A stretch of DNA of 64,000 nt from Mycobacterium sp. DL440 (lineage in GTDB: Bacteria; Actinomycetota; Actinomycetes; Mycobacteriales; Mycobacteriaceae). Below the pieces are notes generated by a model, which was given only the letters and a program-made list of their open reading frames with translations, was not told the origin of the DNA and made no database searches. The stretch covers positions 709,991-773,990 of the forward strand of contig NZ_CP050191.1 in assembly GCF_011745145.1 (NCBI RefSeq). Reading direction: 5' to 3'. The position numbers were made by a program, and so were the translations under genes. Shown piece after piece: positions 27,312 to 36,197 of the stretch (positions are counted from its first letter, which is position 1; every line of letters begins with the position of its first letter).

Positions 27312-28484
27312 ATGACTGATACCTGCCCCGCAATGCCGGCCCTCGATGCGCTGCCGTTTCGCGCCGACCGAACTGGCGCATGGCGCATATTGCATGCCGC
27401 CGGCGATGTCAGTGTCTCGGATAAAGGCGTCTACTTCATCACCGGCGCCGATGCGGTCGAGGCCGCCGCCAAGCAACCCAACGTGTTCTCCTCGAGTGGG
27501 GCGTTCGCTCTCTTGGGCAGCCCGATCCCGCTCGTACCGATCGCATTCGACCCACCTGAGCACACCCGGTATCGGCGCATGGTGGACAAGTTCTTCAGCC
27601 CGCGCAGTATGGCCGCCATCGAACCTGAGCTTCGTCAGCAGGTCGGCGACTTGATCGACGGGATCGTCGCCGGCGGCGACGCTTGTGAAGTGGTCGGCGC
27701 GTTGGCAATTCCGTATCCCTCGCAGGTGTTCCTGACATTGTTCGGTTTGCCGCTCGAAGACCGGGACCGCCTGATCGGGTGGAAGGACGCGATCCTCCAG
27801 TTCGCCGAAGCAGATAGCCCCGAGCCGACTCCCGAAGTGTTGATGCAGGCTGCCGAGATGTATGGGTATCTGTTCGAGCACCTCACCCACCGCCGCGACA
27901 ATCAGGGCGACGACCTGCTCAGTCAGCTGCTCGCCGACCGCGAGGAAGGCGGTCTGACCGACGAGGAGATCCTCGGCCTGTGTTTCTTGTTCATCATTGC
28001 CGGTCTGGACACCGTCACCGCTGCGGTCGGATTCGCGATCACTGCTTTGGCGCAGGACCCGGCACGTCGGCAACAGTTGATCGAACATCCCGAGGAGATC
28101 CCGACCTTCATCGAGGAGATACTGCGCGTTGACGGCCCGGTGCCGTATGCGCCGCGGGTCACCACCGAGGAGGTCCATATCGGCGACGTTGCGATTCCTG
28201 CCGGATCCACCTGCTGGCTCAGCTTCGGAGCAGCGAACCGGGATCCGGCCCGCTTCGACGACCCGGACACCGTGCACGATGACCGGGCCAATCATTTCGC
28301 CTTCGGGCGCGGTCCACACCGCTGCCTCGGATCACACTTGGCGCGCATGGAACTTCGGCTGGTGATCGAAGAGTGGAACAAGCGGATTCCGCACTACGCG
28401 CTGAGCAACGTCGAAGTACCACAGGTCATCTGGCCGAGCGGGACTCTCGCACTCGAGCGAATCGATCTGACTATCTCACAGTGA
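27312..28484 (+). CDS. Cytochrome P450
   Basis: Soluble bacterial P450 of 390 residues. I-helix AGLDTVTA near residue 235, ExxR in EEILR near 270 and the haem loop FGRGPHRCLG with Cys338 as iron ligand. No ferredoxin gene is next to it, so electrons must come from elsewhere. Operon with the upstream kinase; convergent with the TetR gene 15 bases further. Substrate unknown. Confidence 0.93.
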   Translation: MTDTCPAMPALDALPFRADRTGAWRILHAAGDVSVSDKGVYFITGADAVEAAAKQPNVFSSSGAFALLGSPIPLVPIAFDPPEHTRYRRMVDKFFSPRSMAAIEPELRQQVGDLIDGIVAGGDACEVVGALAIPYPSQVFLTLFGLPLEDRDRLIGWKDAILQFAEADSPEPTPEVLMQAAEMYGYLFEHLTHRRDNQGDDLLSQLLADREEGGLTDEEILGLCFLFIIAGLDTVTAAVGFAITALAQDPARRQQLIEHPEEIPTFIEEILRVDGPVPYAPRVTTEEVHIGDVAIPAGSTCWLSFGAANRDPARFDDPDTVHDDRANHFAFGRGPHRCLGSHLARMELRLVIEEWNKRIPHYALSNVEVPQVIWPSGTLALERIDLTISQ

Positions 28485-28499
28485 CTTGGTCTTCGGGTT

Positions 28500-29096
28500 T
28501 CAGATGGCCGGGTTACGAACGCCTTCGAGCAGGGCGTCGAGGGCCTCACCGACTGCGACGCGTGCGGCCGGGACGTCGTCGGAGTTGCCGACATACAGTG
28601 CTGCCTCTTCGCATGAGACGAGCAGAAGATGCGCTAGGGCGTCGGGTGCCACTGCTCGCATACTCCCGTCGCGAACGCCGTCGGCCACGAGCTGGCGGAT
28701 AGTATTGAGGCCGTAGGAGGAGCCGATCGCACGGAACCTTTCCCATCCCAGCACCGCGGGCGCATCGAGAACAATGCGGCGGATGTCGCTGTCCAGACCG
28801 GTGTCGAGGTAGCTGTCGATCGTTCGCTTCAACCGGCCGAAGCCTGAGGGTAATCCGATGAACGGATCGACGTGCCGATCCATCAGTTCTTTCAGTACCT
28901 CTTCGAACACGGCCCCGAACAGGGCGGACTTGTCTTCGAAGTGGTGATACAGCGCGCCTCGGGTCCCGACCCCAGCCGCCCGGGCGATCTCCTCGGTACT
29001 AGCGGCGGCGAAGCCCACTCGGGAGAACATCTCTCGCGCAGCGCTGAGTATCTGCTGGCGTGACCGCTCGCCGCGCTTCAGTGACACCCTGGGCAT
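28500..29096 (-). CDS. TetR-family repressor
   Basis: 198 residues. The helix-turn-helix covers about residues 10-58 (RSRQQILSAAREMFSRVG, VGTRGALYHHFEDKSALF). It begins 29 bases after the CoA ligase gene on the same strand and may be the last gene of the leftward operon starting at 35120. It could bind the palindrome at 35197. Confidence 0.87.
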   Translation of the reverse strand: MPRVSLKRGERSRQQILSAAREMFSRVGFAAASTEEIARAAGVGTRGALYHHFEDKSALFGAVFEEVLKELMDRHVDPFIGLPSGFGRLKRTIDSYLDTGLDSDIRRIVLDAPAVLGWERFRAIGSSYGLNTIRQLVADGVRDGSMRAVAPDALAHLLLVSCEEAALYVGNSDDVPAARVAVGEALDALLEGVRNPAI

Positions 29097-29125
29097 ACAT
29101 CGACTTTAGCCGCCATCAATCACTG

Positions 29126-30724
29126 TCATCGGAAGTACCGTGCTCGCAGGTCTGCCTTGCGCACCTTGCCCAGTGCTGTGCGTGGCATCGCGTCGACGAC
29201 GACCAGTCGCTCCGGTGTCTTTTGGCGGGCCAGACCAGACGTTGCGAAATGCGCCTGAATTCCGTCGAGATCGACTGTCGCTCCCGGCTTCAGCACCACC
29301 ACTGCGGCGACTACATCACCGTAACGCGGATGCGGTGCGGCCACCGCCGCGCCCTCCGCCACCGCCGGGTGCGTGTTCAGGACGTCTTCGACCTGTCCTG
29401 ACGAGATGGTCTCTCCGCCACGGATTATCACGTCTTTGATCCGGTCGGTGATGGTCAGCCGACCTCCCTCATCGATGTGGCCCAGGTCGCCGGTACGAAA
29501 CCAACCGTCCGCGGTGAAGGAGTCGGCATTGAGCCGAGGATCCTGATACCCGACGAACTGCTCGGGACCCTGTACGACGATTTCACCGTCGACACCGCAC
29601 CCACACTCGGTGCCGTCCGGTCCGAGGACGCGTACCTGTGACCCTGGTAGGGGCTCGCCGTCCGTACTCAGTCGAGCCGACCGGTCTTGGCCGGTGTACA
29701 AGCCGGTGACCGTCGGGTGCTCGGTGGAACCGTAACTGCGGAACGTTCTGATGCCTGCGGCCGCCGCGCGGCGGCCCAGTTCCTCGGTCACCGGCGCGGC
29801 CCCAATCAAGAACTCGCGCAGCGTCGCGAGCGCCTCGGCGGTGTCGCCCAGATCGAGCAGGCTCTCCAGATGGAACGGCGTTCCGGCGGTGGCCGTAACC
29901 CCGAATCGTCGCACCACATCCACGGCTTGGGCCGCATCCCAGCCGTCGATGAACACGGCGCGGCTGCCGGAGAACAGTGGTCGCAGAATGCTGCCAACGC
30001 CAGCGATATGCCCTGGAGGAAAGCTCACGAGCTGTACATCGTCCGGACCGCCGGCAAGCACGGACGGCATCGTCCGGTGCTCGGCGAGCAGCGTGTTGTG
30101 GGAGTGCTGCACGCCTTTGGGTGCCGACGTGGTGCCTGAGGTGTACACCAGCAGACACACCTCATCGGCGGTCACCGCGGGCCGAAAGTAGTCACCGGCG
30201 GATCGGTCGAGTTCCGACCATGTCGTGAAGGCCGGCCCCGGCTCGGCGTCGAGCAGGACGACAGCGCGCAGCGTCTCGATATCAGCGAGGTCCGGTACTC
30301 GTTCGCGGTAGGACGTCGACCTCCAGCGGTCGGCCATGATCAGGACCTTGGCGGCGGCTTCGGCCAGAATGAACCGGACCTCGGCGAGTCCGTAGATGTG
30401 CGGTATCGGTACCAACACCCCGCCGCAGAGCAGGACGGCCTGGTAGGCCACGGCGCACTCGGGCCGGTTCGTCAGCTGGACAGCCACCGCGTCGCCCGCG
30501 CTCACTCCCAATCCTTGCAGAGACGCCGCCACCGCCAGTGCGTCACGGTGGATGGCATCGATCGTCGGGCCGCATACCTCACCGTCGACGACAAAAGAGA
30601 CTGGTGTCGAGCTATTTCCGCGCGCCCCGGTTTCGAAGGCATCCAGGCAGGTCGTCTGCGCGAACCACCCTTGCTGGTACCACTTGTCTCGCAGCTGCGT
30701 GTAGTCGAAGACTGCCGTGCTCAC
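29126..30724 (-). CDS. AMP-dependent acyl-CoA synthetase
   Basis: 532-residue acyl/aryl-CoA ligase. Adenylation motif YTSGTTSAPKGVQHSHN near residue 190, then GSTEHP near 335 and the hinge region WFRTGDLGHIDEGGRLTITD near 410, with the catalytic Lys in the C-terminal tail (PRTALGKVRK). Its GTG start overlaps the stop of the CoA transferase gene (GTGA), so the two are translationally coupled. It would activate a carboxylic acid for the CoA-dependent steps coded nearby. Confidence 0.92.
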   Translation of the reverse strand: MSTAVFDYTQLRDKWYQQGWFAQTTCLDAFETGARGNSSTPVSFVVDGEVCGPTIDAIHRDALAVAASLQGLGVSAGDAVAVQLTNRPECAVAYQAVLLCGGVLVPIPHIYGLAEVRFILAEAAAKVLIMADRWRSTSYRERVPDLADIETLRAVVLLDAEPGPAFTTWSELDRSAGDYFRPAVTADEVCLLVYTSGTTSAPKGVQHSHNTLLAEHRTMPSVLAGGPDDVQLVSFPPGHIAGVGSILRPLFSGSRAVFIDGWDAAQAVDVVRRFGVTATAGTPFHLESLLDLGDTAEALATLREFLIGAAPVTEELGRRAAAAGIRTFRSYGSTEHPTVTGLYTGQDRSARLSTDGEPLPGSQVRVLGPDGTECGCGVDGEIVVQGPEQFVGYQDPRLNADSFTADGWFRTGDLGHIDEGGRLTITDRIKDVIIRGGETISSGQVEDVLNTHPAVAEGAAVAAPHPRYGDVVAAVVVLKPGATVDLDGIQAHFATSGLARQKTPERLVVVDAMPRTALGKVRKADLRARYFR

Positions 30725-31953
30725 GTTACTGCACCGTCGATCTTGAACTGGATCAGTTCGACCTCGGAGAAGCCCAGCGCGCGAAGTACTTCGTCGGTGT
30801 GCTCTGCGAACTGCGGTGCCCGGGTCAGCTCGGCCGGGCTTTCGTCGAACTGTACTGGGTTGGCTACCAGCTCACGCGGTACACCATCACTGTCAATGAT
30901 CTGCGCAATCAACCCATTCGCGCGTAGCGACGGATCCTGGCCGACCTCCCATGAGTTCTGCACTGCGGCCCACTGACCTTCGCCACGCGACAGTATGTCC
31001 AACCAGTCGGCGTATGGTCGCCCCGCCACTACGGTGGCGACGATGCCGGCCGCCTCGCCCGCGTTGGTCATCAGCTTCTCGACCGTGTCGAAGCGTTCGT
31101 CGACGGCCAGGTCCTCTCGTCCGATCAACGAACAGAACTCGGGCCAGTAGCGACCCGGCTGTAGCATCGCGAATTCCAGCCAACGGTCGTCGGAAGTCCG
31201 GTAGGCACCGATCAAAGGGTTGGTCGCGGATCCGTGCTTCGGCGGCTCGGGTGCAGGCAGTGGTCCCTGTGCCATCAACGCCAGGTTCACCGAGAACTGC
31301 GTCGCCCACGCACCGACACCCAGCAATGAGACATCGACGACGGAGGGATCGCCCGTGATCGAGCGGGAGTACAGGGCTGCCGCGATTCCGCCGGCGATCG
31401 TCATGCCACCCATCGAGTCGCCGTAGGCACCCGCGGGCATCCTGGCCATCTGTTCTGCGGTCGGCGCAGTGACCCCGGCCGCACTGCCCCCGCGCGCCCA
31501 GAAGGCAGTGCTGTCGTAGCCGCCTTTGTCTGTCTCGGGTCCGCGCTGGCCGAATCCGCTGCCGCGGACGTAGATGATGTCCCTATTGATCGCTCGCACG
31601 TCTTCCAGTTCAATTCCCAAGCGGTGCCGTGCATCCGGCAAAAAGTTGGTGACGAAGACGTCGCTGGAGCGGACCAGGCTTTCGAACACTGGCCGGCACG
31701 CCGGGTTGTCCAGCGCCAGGCCAACGCTGCGCTTGCCGCGGTTCGGACCTTCCATGATGGGGAAGTACGACGACCCTTGGCTCGTCACGTCCAAACCCAA
31801 CAGACGCACCAGTCCGCGTTGGGCGTCACCGCGCTCGGCATGTTCCACCTTGATGACGTCGGCGCCCCAGTCCGCCAGAACAGCGCCTGCTGCCGGCACG
31901 AACGTGAACTGGGCGACCTCGAGGATCCGGACGCCCTCCATCGGTCGGCTCAT
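30721..31953 (-). CDS. CaiB/BaiF-type (class III) CoA transferase
   Basis: Moves CoA between carboxylic acids, or racemises acyl-CoA in the AMACR subgroup. 410 residues from the ATG at 31953. Family N-terminus VRILEVAQFTFVPAAGAVLA, and the catalytic Asp lies in the YGDSMGG loop near residue 175. A paralogue with very similar ends lies at 44149-45378. It starts five bases after the P450 stop and overlaps the CoA ligase start. Confidence 0.9.
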   Translation of the reverse strand: MSRPMEGVRILEVAQFTFVPAAGAVLADWGADVIKVEHAERGDAQRGLVRLLGLDVTSQGSSYFPIMEGPNRGKRSVGLALDNPACRPVFESLVRSSDVFVTNFLPDARHRLGIELEDVRAINRDIIYVRGSGFGQRGPETDKGGYDSTAFWARGGSAAGVTAPTAEQMARMPAGAYGDSMGGMTIAGGIAAALYSRSITGDPSVVDVSLLGVGAWATQFSVNLALMAQGPLPAPEPPKHGSATNPLIGAYRTSDDRWLEFAMLQPGRYWPEFCSLIGREDLAVDERFDTVEKLMTNAGEAAGIVATVVAGRPYADWLDILSRGEGQWAAVQNSWEVGQDPSLRANGLIAQIIDSDGVPRELVANPVQFDESPAELTRAPQFAEHTDEVLRALGFSEVELIQFKIDGAVT

Positions 31954-31958
31954 GGCGG

Positions 31959-33155
31959 CTACGTTTCCCAGTGCAGCGGTAGCGATTGCAGGCCAATCTG
32001 GCCGCCGTTCTCGTACAGCGCGACATCCGGGTCCAGTCGGTAGTGCGGGATACGTTTGTGCCACTCCTCCATGGCGATGCGCAATTCGCGGCGAGCCAAA
32101 TGTGACCCCAGGCAACGGTGTGGTCCCGCGCCGAAAGCGATGTGATTGTTCGGTGTGCGCGTGATATCGACGGAGGCGGCGTTGGCGAACGCTGTGTCGT
32201 CTCGGGTGGCGGCATTGATGGGGAGATTGACCATATCGCCGGCTTTCATGGGGCAGCCCTGCACGGTGGTGTCCACGGTGACGCGGCGCGCCGAGGTCAC
32301 GATGGCGTAGACCCGCAGGAATTCCTCGATTGCGGTCGGAATGGTATCGGGTGCGTCGACAATGAGTTGCCGGTCGGCGGGATTGCCGGCCAGGTGCCAG
32401 AAGATCCAGCCGAGTGTCGAGGTGACGGTATCGAGACCGGCCATGAACATCAGCAGGCAGAATGACAACAGGTCGGAATCGCTCACGGGGCTGCCATCGA
32501 TCTCGTATTGCAGTGCCCTACTGACGATGTCGTCGCGTGGATCGGCGCGCCGTTGGTCGATCACAGTGGTGAAGCGGTCCATGACCGCGACCATGGCGCT
32601 AGCTGCGTTGTCACGTCCCGCCTGATCCTGCGGGCTGTGCAGGATGCCAGTCTCCCAGCGCAGGAACTGGTCGAGTTCGTCGGCGGGTAGGCCCATCAAC
32701 TCGAGAAAAATGGTTGTGGGGAACTGTGCCGCGAACTCCGCAATGAAGTCGCATGAACCCTTGCCTGCAACGGCATCGACGCATTCGATCGCTCGGGCTC
32801 GGACGGTGTCATCGAGGCGGGCGATCGCGTTGGGAGCGAACAGTGGCCCGAGTTGGCGACGCCACTGGCGGTGTTCGTCACCGTCGAGCATTTCGGGGAT
32901 CCATTTGTATTGGGGATCGGGGTCCAGCGCGGTGACCACGCTGCTGGAAAAGGTCTGCGGGTCCTGCATGACCTGCAGGATTCCTTCGTAGTTCACGATC
33001 TCCCAGAAGCCAGGTCCGAAATCGTTGTGATACCAGGGAGATCGGGACCTGAGTTCGTCGTAGGTGGCAAAATGCGCGCACACTGGCTGCACGGCGGTGT
33101 AATCGAAATTCAGTGAGGTGTGCGGTTGTTTGGTCTGGTCCTGCGACGTGGTCAT
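31959..33155 (-). CDS. Cytochrome P450
   Basis: 398 residues from the ATG at 33155, which has CAGGAGG upstream; a start 13 codons earlier is less likely. I-helix AGLDTVTS near 240, ExxR in EEFLR near 280, haem loop FGAGPHRCLG with Cys348. No partner ferredoxin gene is present. It stands between an SDR and a CoA transferase gene on one leftward operon, which suggests an alcohol made by the P450 and oxidised by the SDR (inference). Confidence 0.93.
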   Translation of the reverse strand: MTTSQDQTKQPHTSLNFDYTAVQPVCAHFATYDELRSRSPWYHNDFGPGFWEIVNYEGILQVMQDPQTFSSSVVTALDPDPQYKWIPEMLDGDEHRQWRRQLGPLFAPNAIARLDDTVRARAIECVDAVAGKGSCDFIAEFAAQFPTTIFLELMGLPADELDQFLRWETGILHSPQDQAGRDNAASAMVAVMDRFTTVIDQRRADPRDDIVSRALQYEIDGSPVSDSDLLSFCLLMFMAGLDTVTSTLGWIFWHLAGNPADRQLIVDAPDTIPTAIEEFLRVYAIVTSARRVTVDTTVQGCPMKAGDMVNLPINAATRDDTAFANAASVDITRTPNNHIAFGAGPHRCLGSHLARRELRIAMEEWHKRIPHYRLDPDVALYENGGQIGLQSLPLHWET

Positions 33156-33210
33156 CGGATCTGCCTCCTGAGTGGTGGATGTGCTGGCGCTCAACAGGTG
33201 TGGGCGTGCT

Positions 33211-34029
33211 CTAGCCGAACAGGCTGGTGTCGGGGGCGCCGCCGTCGACGGCTATGCGCTGGCCGGTGATGTACTCCCCGTCCTGAGAGGCGAGAAATGC
33301 GATGACTCCGGCGACATCCGGGGGTCGACAGGTCCGGCCGAACGGATAGGACGGTTCGAGTTCGGCGATCGAGGCTCCCGCCGCAGCAGTGACGAGCCGT
33401 TCCCCCATGTCTGTGGCCACCAGGCCGGGGGCGACAACGTTGACCCGAATGCCGTACTGTCGCTCCTCGCGGGCCAGCGTGAGTGCTGCAGCCTCCAGTG
33501 CGCTCTTCGCCAGGGTATACGCCGCAGCACCTTTGGCGAACTCGCGGGTTATGGTGCTCGATATCGCGATCACGTCCGCACGACCGGTCGAGCGGAGCTG
33601 TGGCAGAGCGGCCCGTATCAGAGCCAGAGGGCCGAGCAGGTGCACATCGAGCAGTCGCTGGTATTCCGCGCGGTCAGTATCGGCGATGCTGGTCCCGCGC
33701 GACGCGGTGCCGGCGTTGCTGACCAGCAAGTCGAGCGTGCCCAGATCGTCGCTGATCTTTGACAGCATTGGTAACATGGCGCTTTCGTCGGTGACCGAGC
33801 CTGAATAGGCTTGGGCTCGCCCGCCCGTCGAGGTGATTTCGTCAACCACGCTGCGGGCGGCCCCGGCGTCTTTGCGGTAGTTCACGGCCACCGCTGCGCC
33901 GTCGCGCGCCAGCCGCAGGGCGATGCCACGGCCCACTCCGCGGGAACCTCCGGTGACGAGGGCGACCCGGCCGGTCAGTGGCTTGGCCAGGCCGTGGACC
34001 GACGGTCGCCTCTCAGTCACCTCGGCCAC
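33211..34029 (-). CDS. SDR-family oxidoreductase
   Basis: 272 residues, GTG start. Cofactor site TGGSRGVGRGIAL near residue 28; NYRKD after the second strand suggests NADP. NAG at VSNAGT near 105, catalytic Ser in ISSTITRE and YTLAK near 170. The C-terminal CRPPDVAGVIAFLAS and VDGG blocks are as in FabG-like enzymes. Its start overlaps the end of the small membrane peptide gene by 13 bases. Confidence 0.9.
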   Translation of the reverse strand: MAEVTERRPSVHGLAKPLTGRVALVTGGSRGVGRGIALRLARDGAAVAVNYRKDAGAARSVVDEITSTGGRAQAYSGSVTDESAMLPMLSKISDDLGTLDLLVSNAGTASRGTSIADTDRAEYQRLLDVHLLGPLALIRAALPQLRSTGRADVIAISSTITREFAKGAAAYTLAKSALEAAALTLAREERQYGIRVNVVAPGLVATDMGERLVTAAAGASIAELEPSYPFGRTCRPPDVAGVIAFLASQDGEYITGQRIAVDGGAPDTSLFG

Positions 34030-34163
34030 GAGTAGACCACCACAAACAGGATCGCCATCAGGCCATAGCAGGTCAGCAGGATGTACAGCGTCTCGCGCCG
34101 TAGCCCTTCGCTGGTTGTCGGAGGCTGCATGAGGGCTTGGATGCGGTCGTCATCCGGGGTCAT
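34017..34163 (-). CDS. Small single-pass membrane peptide, 48 residues
   Basis: ATG at 34163, 18 bases after the AveC-like gene; stop overlaps the SDR start by 13 bases, which is the spacing of a coupled operon gene. Residues 1-22 are polar (MTPDDDRIQALMQPPT), then one membrane helix (about 25-46, ETLYILLTCYGLMAILFVVV), ending Tyr-Ser-Trp-Pro-Arg. No family recognised. Position suggests a partner or stabiliser of the AveC-like protein. Confidence 0.6.
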   Translation of the reverse strand: MTPDDDRIQALMQPPTTSEGLRRETLYILLTCYGLMAILFVVVYSWPR

Positions 34164-34181
34164 GAGTGTTGTCCTATCTCG

Positions 34182-35120
34182 TCAGGGGACGTAGATGCTG
34201 TGGCTGCCGGTGGCCACTCGCATGATGAGCAGCGGTAACACGGTCATTGCGAAGAACGAGACCTGGAAGATCACGAACCAGGACCCGAATCGGGCAAGTT
34301 CGAACTTCCATCGCGCAATGCTGACCTCGTAGTCCAGGAATGCGTCGAACTCAGCGGTGCGATCGACCCTTGCGGCAGTACGTTGGTCGGCGACCAAGGT
34401 TGACGCGCTGGCAGTGTTCTGAGGGTCGCGCGGTGCCGCGGTCGCCGGTACCGGTGGTTTCGGCCGGGTGAACCGTTGCAGCCCGAGGAAGCGTTCGAAG
34501 TGGTTCAGCGTCCGGATCCGTGGCTTTCCGGCCCAGTAGGCGATCAGGTTGGGCCAGAATGTCATCAGGCCGATCGTCCATAGCAGGGTGAATTTTCCGC
34601 CGTTGGCGAATTCGAGGTGGGGCCCGATGCCTGGGTCGTAGACCCACCAGCCCATCGCTGCGGCGGTGACTTCGACCAGGAAATCCCACACGTAGTTCAC
34701 CGGTATAGCCAGTACCGCAATGGCTTTGAGAAGGGACCAGCCGTAGCGATCGACCAGGAACTGGCCGATCTTCAGGACTATCCAGGCATGCACGGTCCAG
34801 TAGCAGGCGTAGGCAAACGGCATGAACAACGGATCGTTGGGGGTTTTGAGGGGTAGCCAGTCCAGTAGGTGGTGCTGGGCGAAGGTTGGGCTGTAGATCA
34901 GTTGCTGACCCCAATCTCCCACTGTCTCCATCCAATACACCAACATGCTGTTGGTCAGAAACAGGAAGCCCCAGGTGAGGCGTCGTCGGCGCACGGTGTC
35001 GATCACGGCGAGCAGCACGACCAAGCCGCCGAGGATGGGGATGACCCAGTTGAAGAACCAGACACCGCTCGGGTGTAGCAGCGCCGGCGGTGTGGGCGGC
35101 GCAGTGAGTGCAAACGTCAT
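34182..35120 (-). CDS. Multi-pass membrane protein, AveC spirocyclase-like family
   Basis: 312 residues with six or seven predicted membrane helices (for example WVIPILGGLVVLLAVIDTV near residue 30 and the last near 290) and a polar loop at about 215-270. It resembles the spirocyclase AveC-like proteins found in mycobacteria. Streptomyces AveC acts in avermectin spiroketal formation; the mycobacterial role is unknown. The ATG at 35120 has GGAGG seven bases upstream and is preferred over an earlier in-frame start. First gene of the leftward operon to 29126 (or 28500), including SDR, P450 and CoA genes. Confidence 0.65.
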   Translation of the reverse strand: MTFALTAPPTPPALLHPSGVWFFNWVIPILGGLVVLLAVIDTVRRRRLTWGFLFLTNSMLVYWMETVGDWGQQLIYSPTFAQHHLLDWLPLKTPNDPLFMPFAYACYWTVHAWIVLKIGQFLVDRYGWSLLKAIAVLAIPVNYVWDFLVEVTAAAMGWWVYDPGIGPHLEFANGGKFTLLWTIGLMTFWPNLIAYWAGKPRIRTLNHFERFLGLQRFTRPKPPVPATAAPRDPQNTASASTLVADQRTAARVDRTAEFDAFLDYEVSIARWKFELARFGSWFVIFQVSFFAMTVLPLLIMRVATGSHSIYVP

Positions 35121-35196
35121 CGTTCCTCCATCGGTCAGCACAGGGCGATTGGGGTCACATCACGCTAGGAGGGTGACGTGGGCCATAGCCATGTGT

Positions 35197-35214
35197 AACA
35201 TACAGCTGTATGTT
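35197..35214. promoter_or_regulatory. Perfect 18-bp palindrome between divergent operons
   Basis: AACATACAGCTGTATGTT lies 77 bases before the AveC-like start and 150 before the hydratase start. It is the best candidate operator for both directions, perhaps for the TetR protein at 28500-29096. Confidence 0.7.
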
Positions 35215-35363
35215 TTTGAGAGTCAATGGGTGCCGAGGCGATGTTTCAGTGGGTCAAACATGTTGCAGGAAGGGATAACCGGGGTGCGAGTACCGATCTA
35301 CGGCGCATGCAGGCCCGCTGATGTCGCCGTCCAGGCGGCATCCGTAGCGCCGACGGCTGCGCT

Positions 35364-36197
35364 GTGAGCGCTGTCGGGCCACCGGCAGGATCCGTGCCGG
35401 AGGTGGTGCTGTCACGCCCGCGTGCCGGGTTGATCCTGATCGAATTGAATCGGCCGCACCGCTTGAACGCCCTGACTGCAACGATGGTCGAGTCGCTGCA
35501 TCAAGCGTTGGCTGAGGCCGGCGCGGACCTACAGTGTCGAGTCGTCGTTCTCAGTGGCGTCGGGCGGGGGTTTTGCGCTGGCCTTGACCTCAATGGGTAC
35601 GGGCAGTTGCGACACGACCCCAATAGCGGAGATGTCCAGGCGAAGTTGTCGGTGCAGCGTCATATCGCATCGCTGGTTCAACGCATCAGGGCGCTTCCGC
35701 AGCCGGTGATCGCTTCAGTCAACGGAGCCGCGGCCGGGGGTGGTCTGGCCTTGGTGTGCGCCTGCGATGTGCGGCTGGCTTCGGTAAACGCTGAATTCGC
35801 GGTGTCGTTTATCCGGGTCGGATTCTCGGGCTGCGATATCGGAACGTCATGGATGCTGCCGAGGCTGGTGGGGGCCGGTCGGGCCCATGAGCTGATGCTG
35901 ACTGGTCGAAGGTTTGACGCCGCGGAAGCGCTGCGGATTGGCTTGGTCTCGGACGTTGTGACCGTGGTAGATCTTCCCGACCGGGTCTCCGGCACCGTCG
36001 ACGCACTGCTGGCCGCGCCACCGTTGTCGTTGGCACTGACCAAACAGGCGATGTGGCTGTCGCTGGAAATCCCGTCTTTGGACGCAGCGATCGAACTGGA
36101 GAACCGGCAGCAGGTGCTGACTGCGCTGACCCAGGATCAGGCTGAAGCGATGACTGCGTTTCGCGATGGCCGTAAACCGAAGTATTCCAATCGATGA
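35364..36197 (+). CDS. Enoyl-CoA hydratase/isomerase family protein
   Basis: 277 residues with a GTG start. Oxyanion segments CAGLDLNGYG near residue 75 and NGAAAGGGLALVCACDV near 120; the catalytic-loop region reads CDIGTSWMLPRLVG. First gene of a rightward operon: its ATGA overlap with the next gene shows translational coupling to the kinase. Confidence 0.88.
   Translation: MSAVGPPAGSVPEVVLSRPRAGLILIELNRPHRLNALTATMVESLHQALAEAGADLQCRVVVLSGVGRGFCAGLDLNGYGQLRHDPNSGDVQAKLSVQRHIASLVQRIRALPQPVIASVNGAAAGGGLALVCACDVRLASVNAEFAVSFIRVGFSGCDIGTSWMLPRLVGAGRAHELMLTGRRFDAAEALRIGLVSDVVTVVDLPDRVSGTVDALLAAPPLSLALTKQAMWLSLEIPSLDAAIELENRQQVLTALTQDQAEAMTAFRDGRKPKYSNR

Noticed and set aside
35197..35214. KstR or KstR2 cholesterol operator
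   Set aside because: The palindrome lacks the KstR (AAC-N2-GTT) and KstR2 (CAAG-N2-CTTG) half-site spacing.
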